Assembly: GCA_963769745.1 (NCBI GenBank) | Contig: CAVYNB010000029.1 | Span: 1 to 64,000, forward strand | Source of the DNA: JALORV01 sp963769745 | GTDB lineage: Bacteria > Pseudomonadota > Gammaproteobacteria > Burkholderiales > Burkholderiaceae_F | Direction: 5' to 3' | Length of the DNA: 64,000 bases | Shown here: positions 1-7,754 of the stretch, in pieces | Numbering within the stretch: the stretch's first letter is position 1 | Layout of the letters: every line of letters begins with the position of its first letter | Position numbers and translations under genes: made by a program | Notes under the pieces: model-generated | Told to the model about the DNA's origin: nothing | Databases searched by the model: none | The model's input: the letters and a program-made list of their open reading frames with translations, nothing else

Positions 1-412
1 GCTCCTTGCGTACGACGAGCTTGAGACCTGACCAGATCTCACTGACGGCGCAGACCTTGACGTCGACGAAGCCAAGCGGAAGCGCCAAACGGCGAATGAC
101 ATCTTCCGTGATGTCCGTCGCCACCTTGGAGGCCTTCTTCGGCCAGGAGACCCAGACGCAGGCCTCGGGTTTGAGCTTCTTTCGCAGCGCGACAAGGTGC
201 TTCGACAGAAACTCTTGCTCGGTGGCGAAGACGTGTACGAGGTCTGTCTTGCTGCCGGCCGCTCGCTCGAACTCGACTTCCGCCGGCAGCGGATGCAGCC
301 ACGAGATGTAGTCCTCCGGCGCATCGATTGCCACTGCACGGCAGCCCGACTTGTACCCGAGCTTCTTCGCCAGCGGAGTTCCGGAGTAGCCGGCCTGCGT
401 GGAGGACGTCAT
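1..412 (-). CDS. DUF3052 family protein (3' end outside window)
   Basis: Small soluble protein of the DUF3052 family, with no established function. The ATG at 412-410 opens a frame beginning MTSSTQAGYSGTPLAKKLG, followed by CRAVAIDAPEDYISWLHP. The frame is still open (LKLVVRKE) at the window edge, so at least 137 residues are present and the stop is missing. The start lies three bases after a degenerate cassette core (GATAGGC on the minus strand), with no room for a Shine-Dalgarno site, as in other cassettes here. It is the leftmost cassette gene. Family assignment rests on the YSGTPLAKKLG block and overall layout. Confidence 0.75.
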   Translation of the reverse strand, partial: MTSSTQAGYSGTPLAKKLGYKSGCRAVAIDAPEDYISWLHPLPAEVEFERAAGSKTDLVHVFATEQEFLSKHLVALRKKLKPEACVWVSWPKKASKVATDITEDVIRRLALPLGFVDVKVCAVSEIWSGLKLVVRKE

Positions 413-415
413 GCG

Positions 416-478
416 GCCTATCGTCCGCGTTTTGCCGCGCCGCGCTGAGCGCGTAGCTGCGAGGTGTCAAAGTTGGGC
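416..478 (-). other. attC site (degenerate left core)
   Basis: On the plus strand the site runs from GCCTATC (416-422) to GTTGGGC (472-478), 63 bp. The left core has T where the consensus has A. The same GATAGGC/GCCTATC variant recurs in the attC ending at 14674. It separates the DUF3052 and DUF1801 cassettes. Confidence 0.55.
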
Positions 479-502
479 AACACCGCGCTGTCAGGTTGCA
501 TC

Positions 503-922
503 CTATCGCCCCGAGCGCGCTTGCGATTTGACTCGCGAGTACGCGGCTTGGATCAATGCCGTGAGCGCCTCCCCGTCGATATCGGTGCCCGGTCGGAGCT
601 TCACGTGGCGCATGTTTCTCCCGGTTCCTTCGAGCAGTCCCGCGGGATCCGCAAGGTGAGCGCCAAGGAAGAAGCCGACGTTGGCGTGCGCCGTGAACGC
701 ATTGACGTAACCGAACGCCGCGTCACCGACGCACGCGGTGGGATGGCCATCATGGATCAGCTCACGTACGTCGTCGCCGCATTGGCGCATGCGCTCGTAC
801 CAAGGGCGCGCAATCGCACCGAGCTTGCCTGCGTGGCTCTCGAACCATGCATCGACCGCGGCGTCTCGTTCGACCGCAGTCGGAAACCGTAGCAATTGAA
901 TACAACTGCTCAGGGCGGCCAT
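503..922 (-). CDS. DUF1801 domain protein
   Basis: Protein of 139 residues with the DUF1801 (YdhG-like) fold; family members are small and mostly uncharacterised. The core FFLGAHLADPAGLLEGTGRN followed by MRHVKL is the family signature, and FTAHANVG precedes it. The ATG at 922 is preferred over an upstream one at 964. It lies just after the cassette core GTTAGGT (minus strand, 937-931), whereas 964 would place the start on the far side of the core, in the neighbouring cassette. This is an ordinary cassette gene, and nothing shows what its substrate is. Confidence 0.8.
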   Translation of the reverse strand: MAALSSCIQLLRFPTAVERDAAVDAWFESHAGKLGAIARPWYERMRQCGDDVRELIHDGHPTACVGDAAFGYVNAFTAHANVGFFLGAHLADPAGLLEGTGRNMRHVKLRPGTDIDGEALTALIQAAYSRVKSQARSGR

Positions 923-930
923 CTGATGCA

Positions 931-993
931 ACCTAACGTTTTGGCTCAGGACGCGGCCCGTCATGGCCGACGAGCAGGCAGCGTTGGTTCTCC
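931..993 (-). other. attC site overlapping the end of a GNAT gene
   Basis: ACCTAAC at 931-937 is a good core. The partner is CGTTGGTT near 986-993, a degenerate core inside the last codons of the next gene. The site is about 63 bp long, and half of it is coding sequence. Confidence 0.55.
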
Positions 994-1446
994 TGGTCGA
1001 AAGAGTTCCATCCAGCGCAGCCCGTCATCGAGCTTCCAGTCGCTCCAGCCGCGCTGGCGATAGAAGCCATAGGCGCGAAGCGCGGTGTCGATGTCTGTCG
1101 TGAGCCATGCTCGTGACCAGCCCTGCTCCCAGAGCCACTCTTCGGCCGAGCTCATGAGCGTGTTGCCGATGCCCTGCCCCTCGTACTCCGGGAGTACGGC
1201 GATCACCCAGAGCTCCCCCGTCGAACGGTCGGCCATGCAGAACCCGACGACCAAACCGGCGTGCGTGCATAGCCAGCCTTTGCATGAAGTGGCGAGCCGC
1301 TCGGCGACACTCTCAGCCGTGATGCCCAGGGCATGCAGCTCGTCGAGCGTGTACGTGTTCTCGCGCGTTCGGGTGCGAACATAGAAGAGCGCCGGGACGT
1401 CCGCTGCCTCGATCTCGCGAAATTGCAGGCTAACGTCTGCGGGCAT
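961..1446 (-). CDS. GNAT family N-acetyltransferase
   Basis: Acetyl-CoA-dependent N-acetyltransferase fold, 161 residues, substrate unknown. Motif A is visible as VIAVLPEYEGQGIGNTLM with the QGIG pyrophosphate-binding turn, followed by the motif B stretch LRAYGFYRQRGW. The ATG at 1446 lies 10 bases after the core GTTAGGC (1463-1457). No clear ribosome site is present. The last 11 codons overlap the attC that closes the cassette. GNAT genes are among the commonest integron cargo, and some inactivate antibiotics, but nothing here points to a drug substrate. Confidence 0.85.
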   Translation of the reverse strand: MPADVSLQFREIEAADVPALFYVRTRTRENTYTLDELHALGITAESVAERLATSCKGWLCTHAGLVVGFCMADRSTGELWVIAVLPEYEGQGIGNTLMSSAEEWLWEQGWSRAWLTTDIDTALRAYGFYRQRGWSDWKLDDGLRWMELFRPGEPTLPARRP

Positions 1447-1456
1447 GAGTTGCGTG

Positions 1457-1536
1457 GCCTAACGTTTCGCGTAACACGGGCGCCGACGCGCAATGCGCGA
1501 CGGATACCCGCCAGCATTGCAGGTGGGCGGTTCGGT
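1457..1536 (-). other. attC-like site (right core degenerate)
   Basis: GCCTAAC at 1457-1463 is a consensus core. The right end is only approximated by GTTCGGT near 1530-1536, about 80 bp away, just before the stop of the next gene. Confidence 0.45.
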
Positions 1537-1547
1537 TCATGCTGGAG

Positions 1548-2036
1548 TCATGTTTCCAGCCATTTGTACATGACGAGCGCATCGACGTAACCCGCGGCAG
1601 GATGAAGAAAGGCCTTGGGCAATCTGCCCACCGTAGCGAAGCCCAGTTTGTGCCAGAGCCTTACCGCGCCCTCATTGCTCGACGCCACGAAATTGAACTG
1701 CATGGCCTTGTACCCCAGCTCTCGCGCGACTCGTTGGGAGTGTTCGCACATGGCGGTCGCGAGGCCACGCCCCCGGGCCGCAGATGAAACCATGTAGCCA
1801 CAATTGCAGACATGGTCGCCGGGACCCGCCTGGTTGGTCTTGATGTAATACGTGCCGAGGATCTTCCCGTCCTCCTCGACCACATAGGTCTTTCTTGGAG
1901 CATCCATCCAGAGTTTCAGTGCTTGCTCCCTGCTGACGTCCCGCGGGTACGCATAGGTCTCACCGGCCGCAGCGATCTCGTGGAAGATGGGCCAGATCTG
2001 GTCGAAGTCTTCTCCCGTGGCTTCCCGGATCTTCAT
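1548..2036 (-). CDS. GNAT family N-acetyltransferase
   Basis: Second acetyltransferase of the array, 162 residues. The opening KIREATGEDFDQIWPIFHEI and the acetyl-CoA loop SSAARGRGLATAMCEHSQ (RGRGLA) are typical of the phosphinothricin/YncA-like GNAT branch, as is VRLWHKLGFATVG. The ATG at 2036 fits the family start. The gap to the next gene upstream is only 44 bases and holds no recognisable attC, so this gene and the GFA gene may share one cassette or be separated by a decayed site. Substrate unknown. Confidence 0.85.
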   Translation of the reverse strand: MKIREATGEDFDQIWPIFHEIAAAGETYAYPRDVSREQALKLWMDAPRKTYVVEEDGKILGTYYIKTNQAGPGDHVCNCGYMVSSAARGRGLATAMCEHSQRVARELGYKAMQFNFVASSNEGAVRLWHKLGFATVGRLPKAFLHPAAGYVDALVMYKWLET

Positions 2037-2080
2037 GGATCTCGAAACAGTTCAGGCGAAACCATGCCGCTCGACTTCAC

Positions 2081-2473
2081 TCAGTAAGCCTGGCGCTGCG
2101 GCGCATCGTCTGTGATGTCGTAGTAGCTGCCCTTATCCGCCACAAACGTGTGGTTGGCCACCTTGAGCTTCATGGATGTGTCCAGGCACCCCAGCGCAAC
2201 GCCCGTCCACTCGTAGCCATCAAGCGTCGGTTTCCAGAACATCACCGAACCGCAGATCGAACAGAACCCTCGCTGAACCTTTTCGGACGACTGGTACCAC
2301 GTCACTCGTTCCTCTCCCGCAACTCGCAAGGCTCGTCTCCGGACGTTGACACCAACGAAGAAATTGCCCGTCTGCTTTCTGCACTGGGAGCAGTGACAGG
2401 CTTCGGGAGCCTTCTCCAGCGGCTCGTCGATCTCAAGCCTGACCGCTCCACAGAGGCAGGTACCGGTGATCAT
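2081..2473 (-). CDS. GFA family zinc-binding protein
   Basis: Member of the GFA (glutathione-dependent formaldehyde-activating enzyme-like) family, 130 residues, with a Mss4-like zinc fold. The cysteine sets are CLCGAV, CHCSQCRKQTG and CSICGSVMFW. Despite the family name, most members have no proven activity, so formaldehyde detoxification is only a possibility. The ATG at 2473 is chosen over a TTG at 2479 because GGAAAGGA sits seven bases upstream of the ATG and too close to the TTG. It lies in the part of the array where attC sites are weak. Confidence 0.85.
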   Translation of the reverse strand: MITGTCLCGAVRLEIDEPLEKAPEACHCSQCRKQTGNFFVGVNVRRRALRVAGEERVTWYQSSEKVQRGFCSICGSVMFWKPTLDGYEWTGVALGCLDTSMKLKVANHTFVADKGSYYDITDDAPQRQAY

Positions 2474-2527
2474 GGGCAAGTCCTTTCCGAGTGCTAGTGG
2501 ACTCTGCGTTCAAGCCACCCTTGCCCG

Positions 2528-3070
2528 TTACGGCCGGCGCCTGAGAGTTGCACGACTGTAGACGTCGTAGTCCTTCCCTGGTGACGCCAGCTCAAACGTC
2601 TCGACGAACTCATCCGGACTGATGAACTCGTACGTCTCGCGTGCCCTCCACGAGTTGCTGAAGTTCTCGAAACTTTCGCTCTCGAAGACCACAAGCTGCG
2701 GACTTCCCTCCACCATGACATGCCGGTACGTGTTCACGAAGCTCTCGATGTGGAAGTGCCGCAGCACCAGGGCCTTGCGCGAACGGTCGTAGCTGAACAT
2801 GCCCCAGTGTTCGTGCCGCTCGCCCGTCTTGCTCTTCTCCTGTGGTGCGTAGACGGACACGCTCGTCTCGTGCAGGTACCGGCCGCCGAGTACAAACGCA
2901 TACGTTCTGTTCACTGTAGCTTCGCCAGGCCGACCGGTGGAAGTGCCTGACCACTCGCCGACCAGCGGGCGTACCGGTTGCCACGGGTCCGACTGCGCGC
3001 GTGAGGGCGGCGGCAGCACCAGCATTCCCAGAACCAGCAAGGCGCGACGACGGGAAGGCGAGTGGGCCAT
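2528..3070 (-). CDS. Exported DUF1579-like beta-barrel protein
   Basis: Predicted exported protein of 180 residues. The N-terminus (SRRRALLVLGMLVLPPPSRAQ) is a signal peptide, with arginines that could suit Tat export. The rest resembles small lipocalin-like DUF1579 proteins: VRPLVGEWSGTSTGRPG at the start of the barrel, then alternating strands with many aromatic residues. A longer frame runs upstream to 3391, but it overlaps the next gene antisense to nothing useful and lacks a better start. No ligand can be named. The family call is by resemblance only. Confidence 0.6.
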   Translation of the reverse strand: MAHSPSRRRALLVLGMLVLPPPSRAQSDPWQPVRPLVGEWSGTSTGRPGEATVNRTYAFVLGGRYLHETSVSVYAPQEKSKTGERHEHWGMFSYDRSRKALVLRHFHIESFVNTYRHVMVEGSPQLVVFESESFENFSNSWRARETYEFISPDEFVETFELASPGKDYDVYSRATLRRRP

Positions 3071-3207
3071 GACGCCTGACGGATCAGCGATCAGCCGCAG
3101 CGCGCAACGCCGCGCTGCATCGCCTTCTTGGGGCTGCGAACTCGCACGCCCATGCCCAGGCCTCGGGTAGCTGGCGGCGATCTCGCTCGAGAGAAATCGG
3201 GGTGAGA

Positions 3208-4809
3208 TCATGCATCGATGGCCTGCGCTATCCAGCCCGCCGCGCGTTCGGCAATCATCGCCACGACCGCATTCGGATGACCCCGCGGTACTGCCGGCAT
3301 CACGGACGCGTCGGCGATCCAGAGTCCGCCGATGCCCCGGACGCGCAGTTGCGGATCGACGACCGACCGCGCATCCGAGCCCATTCGGCACGTGCTCGTC
3401 GGGTGATAGACCGTCTGGAGAGTGTCGCTCGCGTAGTCGAGCAACTCACTCTCGGATTGCACGGAGGCACCCGGGCGAAGTTCGCCGGAGTTCCATTCGC
3501 ACAGTGGCGACGTGGCCGCAATCCGCCGGCTCAGGCCGACTCCGTCCCAGAGCACTGACCTGTCGATACCCTCCGGATCGCTCAGGAGTCGGGGGTCGAT
3601 GGCCGGTGGCACCAACGGATCCGGACTTCGCAGCGTCAGGCGGCCTCGAGATCTCGGCGCGACAACGACGGGCGCGAGGACGAATGCGTCCTCCTGGGGC
3701 GGTTCGAGGAACTCCCGGCGGGCATCGAATGGCAGGAACAAGAGCTCTAGATCCGGCGCCGCGACGGGGCCAGAGTGGATCTGCGTGAACGCGAAGCCCT
3801 CGACGCCACCGGACGCCAGCATTCCCCGCTTGAAGACGATATAGCGGAGAAGTTCGAGCGGTGACTCGGCGCGCTTGAGCGTGTCACGGCTCTGCGTGCG
3901 AAACGCGATCGGCAGGACGGGATGATCCTGCAGGTTCTCGCCGACCTCGGGCGCGTCGATCTGGACCGGTAGCCCGAGTGCTTTCAGCGTGGCCGCCGGA
4001 CCGACCCCCGAGTGCATCAGAAGATGGGGAGAGCCAAAAGCGCCGGCCGCCAGCGCAACGGCCCTGGCGGCAAAGCTCTGAACATGGCCGCCGCGTCTAA
4101 CGCTTACTCCCGTTGCCCGTCCGCCATCGATGTTGATCCTCGTGGCATGCGCTGCGCTGACGACCTCGAGGTTTGAGCGTCGCATCGACGTCTCGAGATA
4201 CGCGTGGTAGGCGCTGAATCGCTTCCCATGCCGTAGCGCCAGCTCGGCAATCCAGGCGCCCTGGTAGGCATGTCCGTTGTATTGCGCCTCATCTCCCAGC
4301 CCCGCACGGCGTGCCGCCTCGACGAAGCGGTGCGTCAGTGAGCGCGCGTTGTGGTTCGGTGTGATCCACATCGGGCCACCGCGACCGCGACCTGAATCTC
4401 CGTCCTCGCCGAGCCAATGTTCCTGCTTCCGAAAGATTGGCGCGACCTCGTTCCAGCTCCAGCCGGCCGCTCCCGCGTCGACCCAGCCGTCGAAGTCGGC
4501 TGGATGGCACCACTGGTGCATCATCGCGTTCATGTTCGACGAGCCGCCCAGCATCTTCCCGCGCGGCGTGTAAATCCTTCGACCTGCGACCGCTGCCTGC
4601 GGCTCCGATTCGAAACTCCAGTCGTGGTCGCCTTTGAAGAGCTTCGAGAACGCTGCCGGAATCGACACGAATCGACTCGTCGGTGGACCACCTGCCTCAA
4701 CCAGCAGTACACGACGCTTTCCAGAGTTGGTCAGCAGCTCGGCCAGGACACACCCCGCCGTGCCCGCGCCGACGACGATCACGTCGAAGATGTCACCTGT
4801 GGCCATCAT
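3208..4809 (-). CDS. GMC family FAD-dependent oxidoreductase
   Basis: Flavoprotein of about 533 residues of the glucose-methanol-choline family, which oxidises alcohols. The ADP-binding motif is VIVVGAGTAGCVLAELL near residue 10. GMC signature 1 is the KMLGGSSNMNAMMHQW stretch. The C-terminal FAD/active-site region reads YHPTSTCRMGSDARSVVDP and later RGHPNAVVAMIAE, which contains the usual His and Asn. Two adjacent ATGs (4809, 4806) both fit; an upstream extension to 4938 looks spurious. At 1.6 kb it is large for a cassette and has only weak attC sequences on either side, so it may be an older cassette or an insertion. Substrate unknown. Confidence 0.88.
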   Translation of the reverse strand: MMATGDIFDVIVVGAGTAGCVLAELLTNSGKRRVLLVEAGGPPTSRFVSIPAAFSKLFKGDHDWSFESEPQAAVAGRRIYTPRGKMLGGSSNMNAMMHQWCHPADFDGWVDAGAAGWSWNEVAPIFRKQEHWLGEDGDSGRGRGGPMWITPNHNARSLTHRFVEAARRAGLGDEAQYNGHAYQGAWIAELALRHGKRFSAYHAYLETSMRRSNLEVVSAAHATRINIDGGRATGVSVRRGGHVQSFAARAVALAAGAFGSPHLLMHSGVGPAATLKALGLPVQIDAPEVGENLQDHPVLPIAFRTQSRDTLKRAESPLELLRYIVFKRGMLASGGVEGFAFTQIHSGPVAAPDLELLFLPFDARREFLEPPQEDAFVLAPVVVAPRSRGRLTLRSPDPLVPPAIDPRLLSDPEGIDRSVLWDGVGLSRRIAATSPLCEWNSGELRPGASVQSESELLDYASDTLQTVYHPTSTCRMGSDARSVVDPQLRVRGIGGLWIADASVMPAVPRGHPNAVVAMIAERAAGWIAQAIDA

Positions 4810-4853
4810 GTCCGCCCACGATGCCGACTCTTTCCGTTGCCTTCCGCTTCGCC

Positions 4854-4980
4854 ACTCAACGATTGAGCTGAGCGGAACGCAGCGGTTTGGCGCTTTGCTC
4901 GCGAGGCGGACGATAAGCCCGCAAGCCTCGCCGGCCAAGTCCTACGCGGCGTAGGTCGGCAAGGGCGAAGGCTTATGCGC
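4854..4980 (-). other. Possible long attC with an extended stem
   Basis: ACTCAAC at 4854-4860 matches the core pattern. Further right, GATAAGCC (from 4911) pairs with GGCTTATG (ending near 4978) around an inner palindrome CCTACGCGGCGTAGG. The right core is degenerate. The interval lies exactly between a gene start (4809) and the next stop (4983), where an attC is expected. Confidence 0.4.
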
Positions 4981-4982
4981 CT

Positions 4983-5480
4983 TCACTTCGACGGCTGAAC
5001 TGCATCTGCTTCGCATGGAACACGCTTATGCGGGAACTCAATGACCCGCGACCGACCGGAAACAGTGCCCTCGATGCGGCCGACCATACGCCCACCCGGC
5101 AGCGCCTGGTACGTGACCTTCTGCGGAAAGTCGTGTGCCGGCGCCTCAAAGGCCGCAAGCCCGTCCGAGCTACTCACAAGTGCGAACGACGTTTCTTTCT
5201 GTCCCGATGGGAGCGCAACGAACTCCAGCTTCCCATTGGCACCCATGCGGAACTGCATGAACTCGTACTGAACGGTTCTTCCCGATCGGACAGTGCGGCT
5301 CATGCCGAGCATCGTGCCTCCAGCCGGAGCCAGCCAATGCTCCACGGAACCCGGTTCACGGCCTTCGGCCGCCCAGCAACCGGCAAGCCAGGCCACCGCG
5401 ACAAGCGGATCGCCTTGTGCGTGGGCGATACTGGATGCTGTCAGAACTGAGGCGACAGCTACTGCGACGGATGTACGCAT
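4983..5480 (-). CDS. Exported DUF6265 family protein
   Basis: Predicted periplasmic protein of 165 residues. A signal peptide is clear (MRTSVAVAVASVLTASSIA, then HAQ). The mature part has the DUF6265 pattern: WLAGCWAAE at its start, then PAGGTMLGMSRTVRSG and later PQKVTYQALPGGRMVGRI. The function of the family is unknown. The ATG at 5480 has GGAGG just upstream; a GTG at 5489 in the same frame is an alternative. The start lies about 16 bases after the cassette core GTTAGGC at 5503-5497. The attC beyond that core has been interrupted by IS copy 1. Confidence 0.75.
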   Translation of the reverse strand: MRTSVAVAVASVLTASSIAHAQGDPLVAVAWLAGCWAAEGREPGSVEHWLAPAGGTMLGMSRTVRSGRTVQYEFMQFRMGANGKLEFVALPSGQKETSFALVSSSDGLAAFEAPAHDFPQKVTYQALPGGRMVGRIEGTVSGRSRVIEFPHKRVPCEADAVQPSK

Positions 5481-5496
5481 GACCTCCACTCAAAGC

Positions 5497-6529
5497 GCCT
5501 AACGTTCGAGCTGAGCGGGCCGCCACCGGCAGAGCCGCTCGATGATGGGATGGACTCCCCCGGCTTTGTCTCGGCATCATCGTGCCAGCTGGCCTCATGT
5601 GGTGTGGGGTGTCAGCGCAACGCTGCCAAGGAGAGTCCGAGATGAATGCTACTTCTGTTGCCGCCGTTGTTGGAGTGGATCTTTCCAAGAACGTGTTCGA
5701 GCTGGCGGTCGCCGATGCGCAATGGCGTGTGATCGAGCGCGCCCGCCTCACGCGCAGCCAGTTCGAACGCTGGTTTACCAATCGGGCCGTGGGCCGGGTC
5801 GTCATGGAAGCGTGCGGCAGCGCCCATCACTGGGGCCGCTGGCTGGCAGGGTTGGGCATCGAGGTTCGTCTGCTGCCGGCGCGTTATGTGCGTGCTTATG
5901 TGAAGCGCAACAAGACCGATGCCGCCGACGCGGCGGCACTGATCGAAGCGTCGCGGGCCGACGATCTGCTGCCGGTGCGCGTCAAGAGCATCGAGCAGCA
6001 GGCGCTGCAGGCCCTGCACCGCTCGCGCAGCGCCTGGATGGCCACGCGCACCGCGCGCATCAACACGCTGCGCGGCTTCTGTCGCGAGTTCGGCATTGCG
6101 ATCAGCCCGGGCAGCCGCCTGGGGCTGGAACAGATGGCGCGCCAGCTCGCCGACCCGGCCAGCGGCCTGCCCGAACTGCTGCGGCCGACCATGCGCCTGC
6201 TGATCGACGAGATCCGGCTGCTGGAGACGCGTATCAGCCAGCTCGAGCGCGAACTGGCCACCCTTGCCCGGCAGTCACCCGCGTGCCAGACCCTGCTGAC
6301 GGTTCCGGGCGTGGGCCTGCTCACGGCCACAGCGATGGTGGCGGCTACCAGCGGCGAGGTGACGCACTTCAAGGACGCGCGCCACTTCGCCTCATGGTTC
6401 GGTCTGACGCCGAAGGAAAGCTCCTCGGGCATGACCCGCCGGCTGGGTCGTATCAGCAAGCGCGGCGATCGCTACCTGCGCATGCTGCTGACCCACGGCG
6501 CGCGCAGCGTGCTGCGCAAGGGGTTAGGC
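5497..6529 (-). other. attC site split by IS1111-type copy 1
   Basis: The left part runs from GCCTAAC (5497-5503) to about 5545. The matching core GTTAGGC is at 6523-6529, directly after the truncated element. Removing the insert would restore a normal-length attC. The same arrangement is seen at 11855/13398. Confidence 0.7.
5550..6517 (+). mobile_element. IS1111-type (IS110 family) element, copy 1, 3' deleted
   Basis: The sequence from the left subterminal repeat ATGGACTCCCCC (5550-5561) to 6517 matches copy 2 (11927-12895), apart from one C in the repeat. After 6517 the match stops. The transposase C-terminal coding region, the 3' non-coding segment and the right repeat present in copy 2 are absent. 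The junction runs straight into GGGGTTAGGC, the attC core. About 490 bp have therefore been lost relative to copy 2. Confidence 0.85.
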
Positions 6530-6589
6530 TGCACTGCTGACGCTTGCATGCTCTTGACCGGTGAAGGCGCCCTTGGCGGAAGCTACTGA
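5642..6589 (+). pseudogene. Truncated IS110-family transposase
   Basis: The first roughly 292 codons equal the intact transposase at 12020: DEDD RuvC-like domain starting VGVDLSKNVFELA, then KTDAADAAAL, then the Tnp_20 part with the serine-rich KESSSGMTRRLG. From 6518 the frame leaves the element and reads through attC and neighbouring sequence to an accidental stop at 6589. The last 70 or so residues of the real protein and the 3' non-coding region are gone. It is unlikely to move by itself; the full copy might act on it only if both ends were present. Confidence 0.85.
6530..6589. other. Gene-free 60-bp interval between two attC cores
   Basis: This lies between GTTAGGC (6523-6529) and GCCTAAC (6590-6596). 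It holds no plausible gene. It could be the remains of a cassette whose gene was lost, or a very short non-coding cassette. Confidence 0.4.
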
Positions 6590-6591
6590 GC

Positions 6592-7002
6592 CTAACGCGG
6601 CGCCCGACTGAGCAAGTACCACGCGACGAGAGCGAGCGCTGGGTCAAGGATGGCAAACGTCAGCATGACATGCGGGAACACTCCCGCCGCGGCAGTGGGG
6701 ATCAGCACCGCAGGCACCAGAACCAATCGGTCGATAACGGTCGCTGCGACGAACTGCCGCCCGCCGGTTCTACCGCCGAAGAAGTAGAACCAGCCGACGA
6801 TGGCAATAAGCATGCCGATGACTCGTAGCAGCGCCTCTTCGCGCCCGACAAAGGCCGGATCGCGAAAGACCGTTTGAACGATGCCGGGCCAGGCGAGAAG
6901 CACCAGGCCTGTTGCGGCATAGAAGACACCACAGAGCGCCGTGAATCTGGAAGGAGTTGGCAGATCCGCCGGAACGTCTGCGAGGTCCGAGAGCAGTGAC
7001 AT
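6592..7002 (-). CDS. Four-helix membrane protein, function unknown
   Basis: Small inner-membrane protein of 136 residues with about four hydrophobic helices (roughly 20-42, 57-77, 87-105 and 110-130). The short loop FGGRTGGRQF is positively charged. It somewhat resembles BphX-like proteins, but not firmly enough to name. GGAG lies seven bases before the ATG at 7002. The stop codon TAG is part of the cassette core GCCTAAC (6590-6596), so the gene ends inside recombination sequence. It is the last gene of a probable ArsR-led cassette operon (8611 down to here). Confidence 0.65.
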   Translation of the reverse strand: MSLLSDLADVPADLPTPSRFTALCGVFYAATGLVLLAWPGIVQTVFRDPAFVGREEALLRVIGMLIAIVGWFYFFGGRTGGRQFVAATVIDRLVLVPAVLIPTAAAGVFPHVMLTFAILDPALALVAWYLLSRAPR

Positions 7003-7154
7003 TAGATTTCTCCGTAATGCTCCTGGGGTGCTTGATAAGGGATGAGGTGTCTGTGTAATCGAACGTGGCCTTCAGCGGCCGGGTTCCGAGCGCAGAGAGG
7101 ACAAAGTCCGACTGCCAGGCCTGTTGGGCAGGAAGGCCGACATGTTTCATTGAA

Positions 7155-7736
7155 TTATCCGGTCTTCAAAGGCCCAACGATCTTGTAAGCATTGAAGATG
7201 ATGCCGGACGGGAATGCTTGCGTCCTGACGAGCTCGACTGAGCGTGCCGGCGTTCCTTCCGCAAAGAAGCGCTTCCCCGTGCCCAACAGGACCGGATAGA
7301 CGGCCAGCAGGACTTCATCCGCAAGCCCATGTTCGAGCAGCGTCGACGTCAGCGTGGAGCTACCCGACAGGACAAGGCCCGGGCCGTCCTGCGATTTGAT
7401 ACGACGAACGCCCTCGACGATGTCCGGTCCTATGCCCTCGTACGGGCCCCATTCAAGACATTCCGGACGGTGGGTCGCGATGAATTTCTTTGCCGCATTG
7501 AGGCGGTCCCCCATCGGGTTGCTCGGCGCCTTGGGCCAGAAGCCCGACCAGATGTCGTAAGTGCGACGTCCAAGCAGCAGATCGAAGCTCTCGCCATACG
7601 CGGCGAGCATTGCGTCCCGGCCAGCGGGGGTTCGGTAGGGCGCGGTCCAGTCGCTGTAGGGAAAATTGTCGTCATCGGACGAGTGCTGGATCACCCCGTC
7701 CAGCGAGATGTGTTCGATGATTGTGAGCTTTCTCAC
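7155..7736 (-). CDS. Dihydrofolate reductase-like (RibD C-terminal domain) protein
   Basis: Protein of 193 residues of the RibD C-terminal/YyaP-YwjB family, which has the dihydrofolate reductase fold. Landmarks are IIEHISLDGVIQ at the N-terminus, LLLGRRTYDIW, then SGSSTLTSTLLEHGLADE and YPVLLGTGKRFF. The family binds a pyridine nucleotide, and most members have no known substrate. The GTG start at 7736 has GGAG six bases upstream. Only 18 bases separate it from the SRPBCC gene upstream, so the two are probably cotranscribed. Trimethoprim resistance should not be assumed: this is not a DfrA/DfrB-type enzyme. Confidence 0.85.
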   Translation of the reverse strand: MRKLTIIEHISLDGVIQHSSDDDNFPYSDWTAPYRTPAGRDAMLAAYGESFDLLLGRRTYDIWSGFWPKAPSNPMGDRLNAAKKFIATHRPECLEWGPYEGIGPDIVEGVRRIKSQDGPGLVLSGSSTLTSTLLEHGLADEVLLAVYPVLLGTGKRFFAEGTPARSVELVRTQAFPSGIIFNAYKIVGPLKTG

Positions 7737-7754
7737 TTGAGTCTCCGGTCAGCC

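Noticed and set aside
39..470. Arg/Gly-rich open frame of 143 codons on the minus strand at the left edge
   Set aside because: It is a frame-shadow of the DUF3052 gene; only the other frame gives a recognisable protein.
7123..7129. GTTGGGC as a cassette core between the membrane-protein and reductase genes
   Set aside because: No matching RYYYAAC partner or palindrome is near, so it is treated as chance.
6770..7150. Minus-strand frame starting MKHVGLPAQQ
   Set aside because: Most of it overlaps the membrane-protein gene in another frame, and the non-overlapping part matches nothing known.
7155..7736. Trimethoprim-resistance dihydrofolate reductase cassette
   Set aside because: The protein is of the RibD C-terminal type, which does not confer trimethoprim resistance; only the fold is shared.
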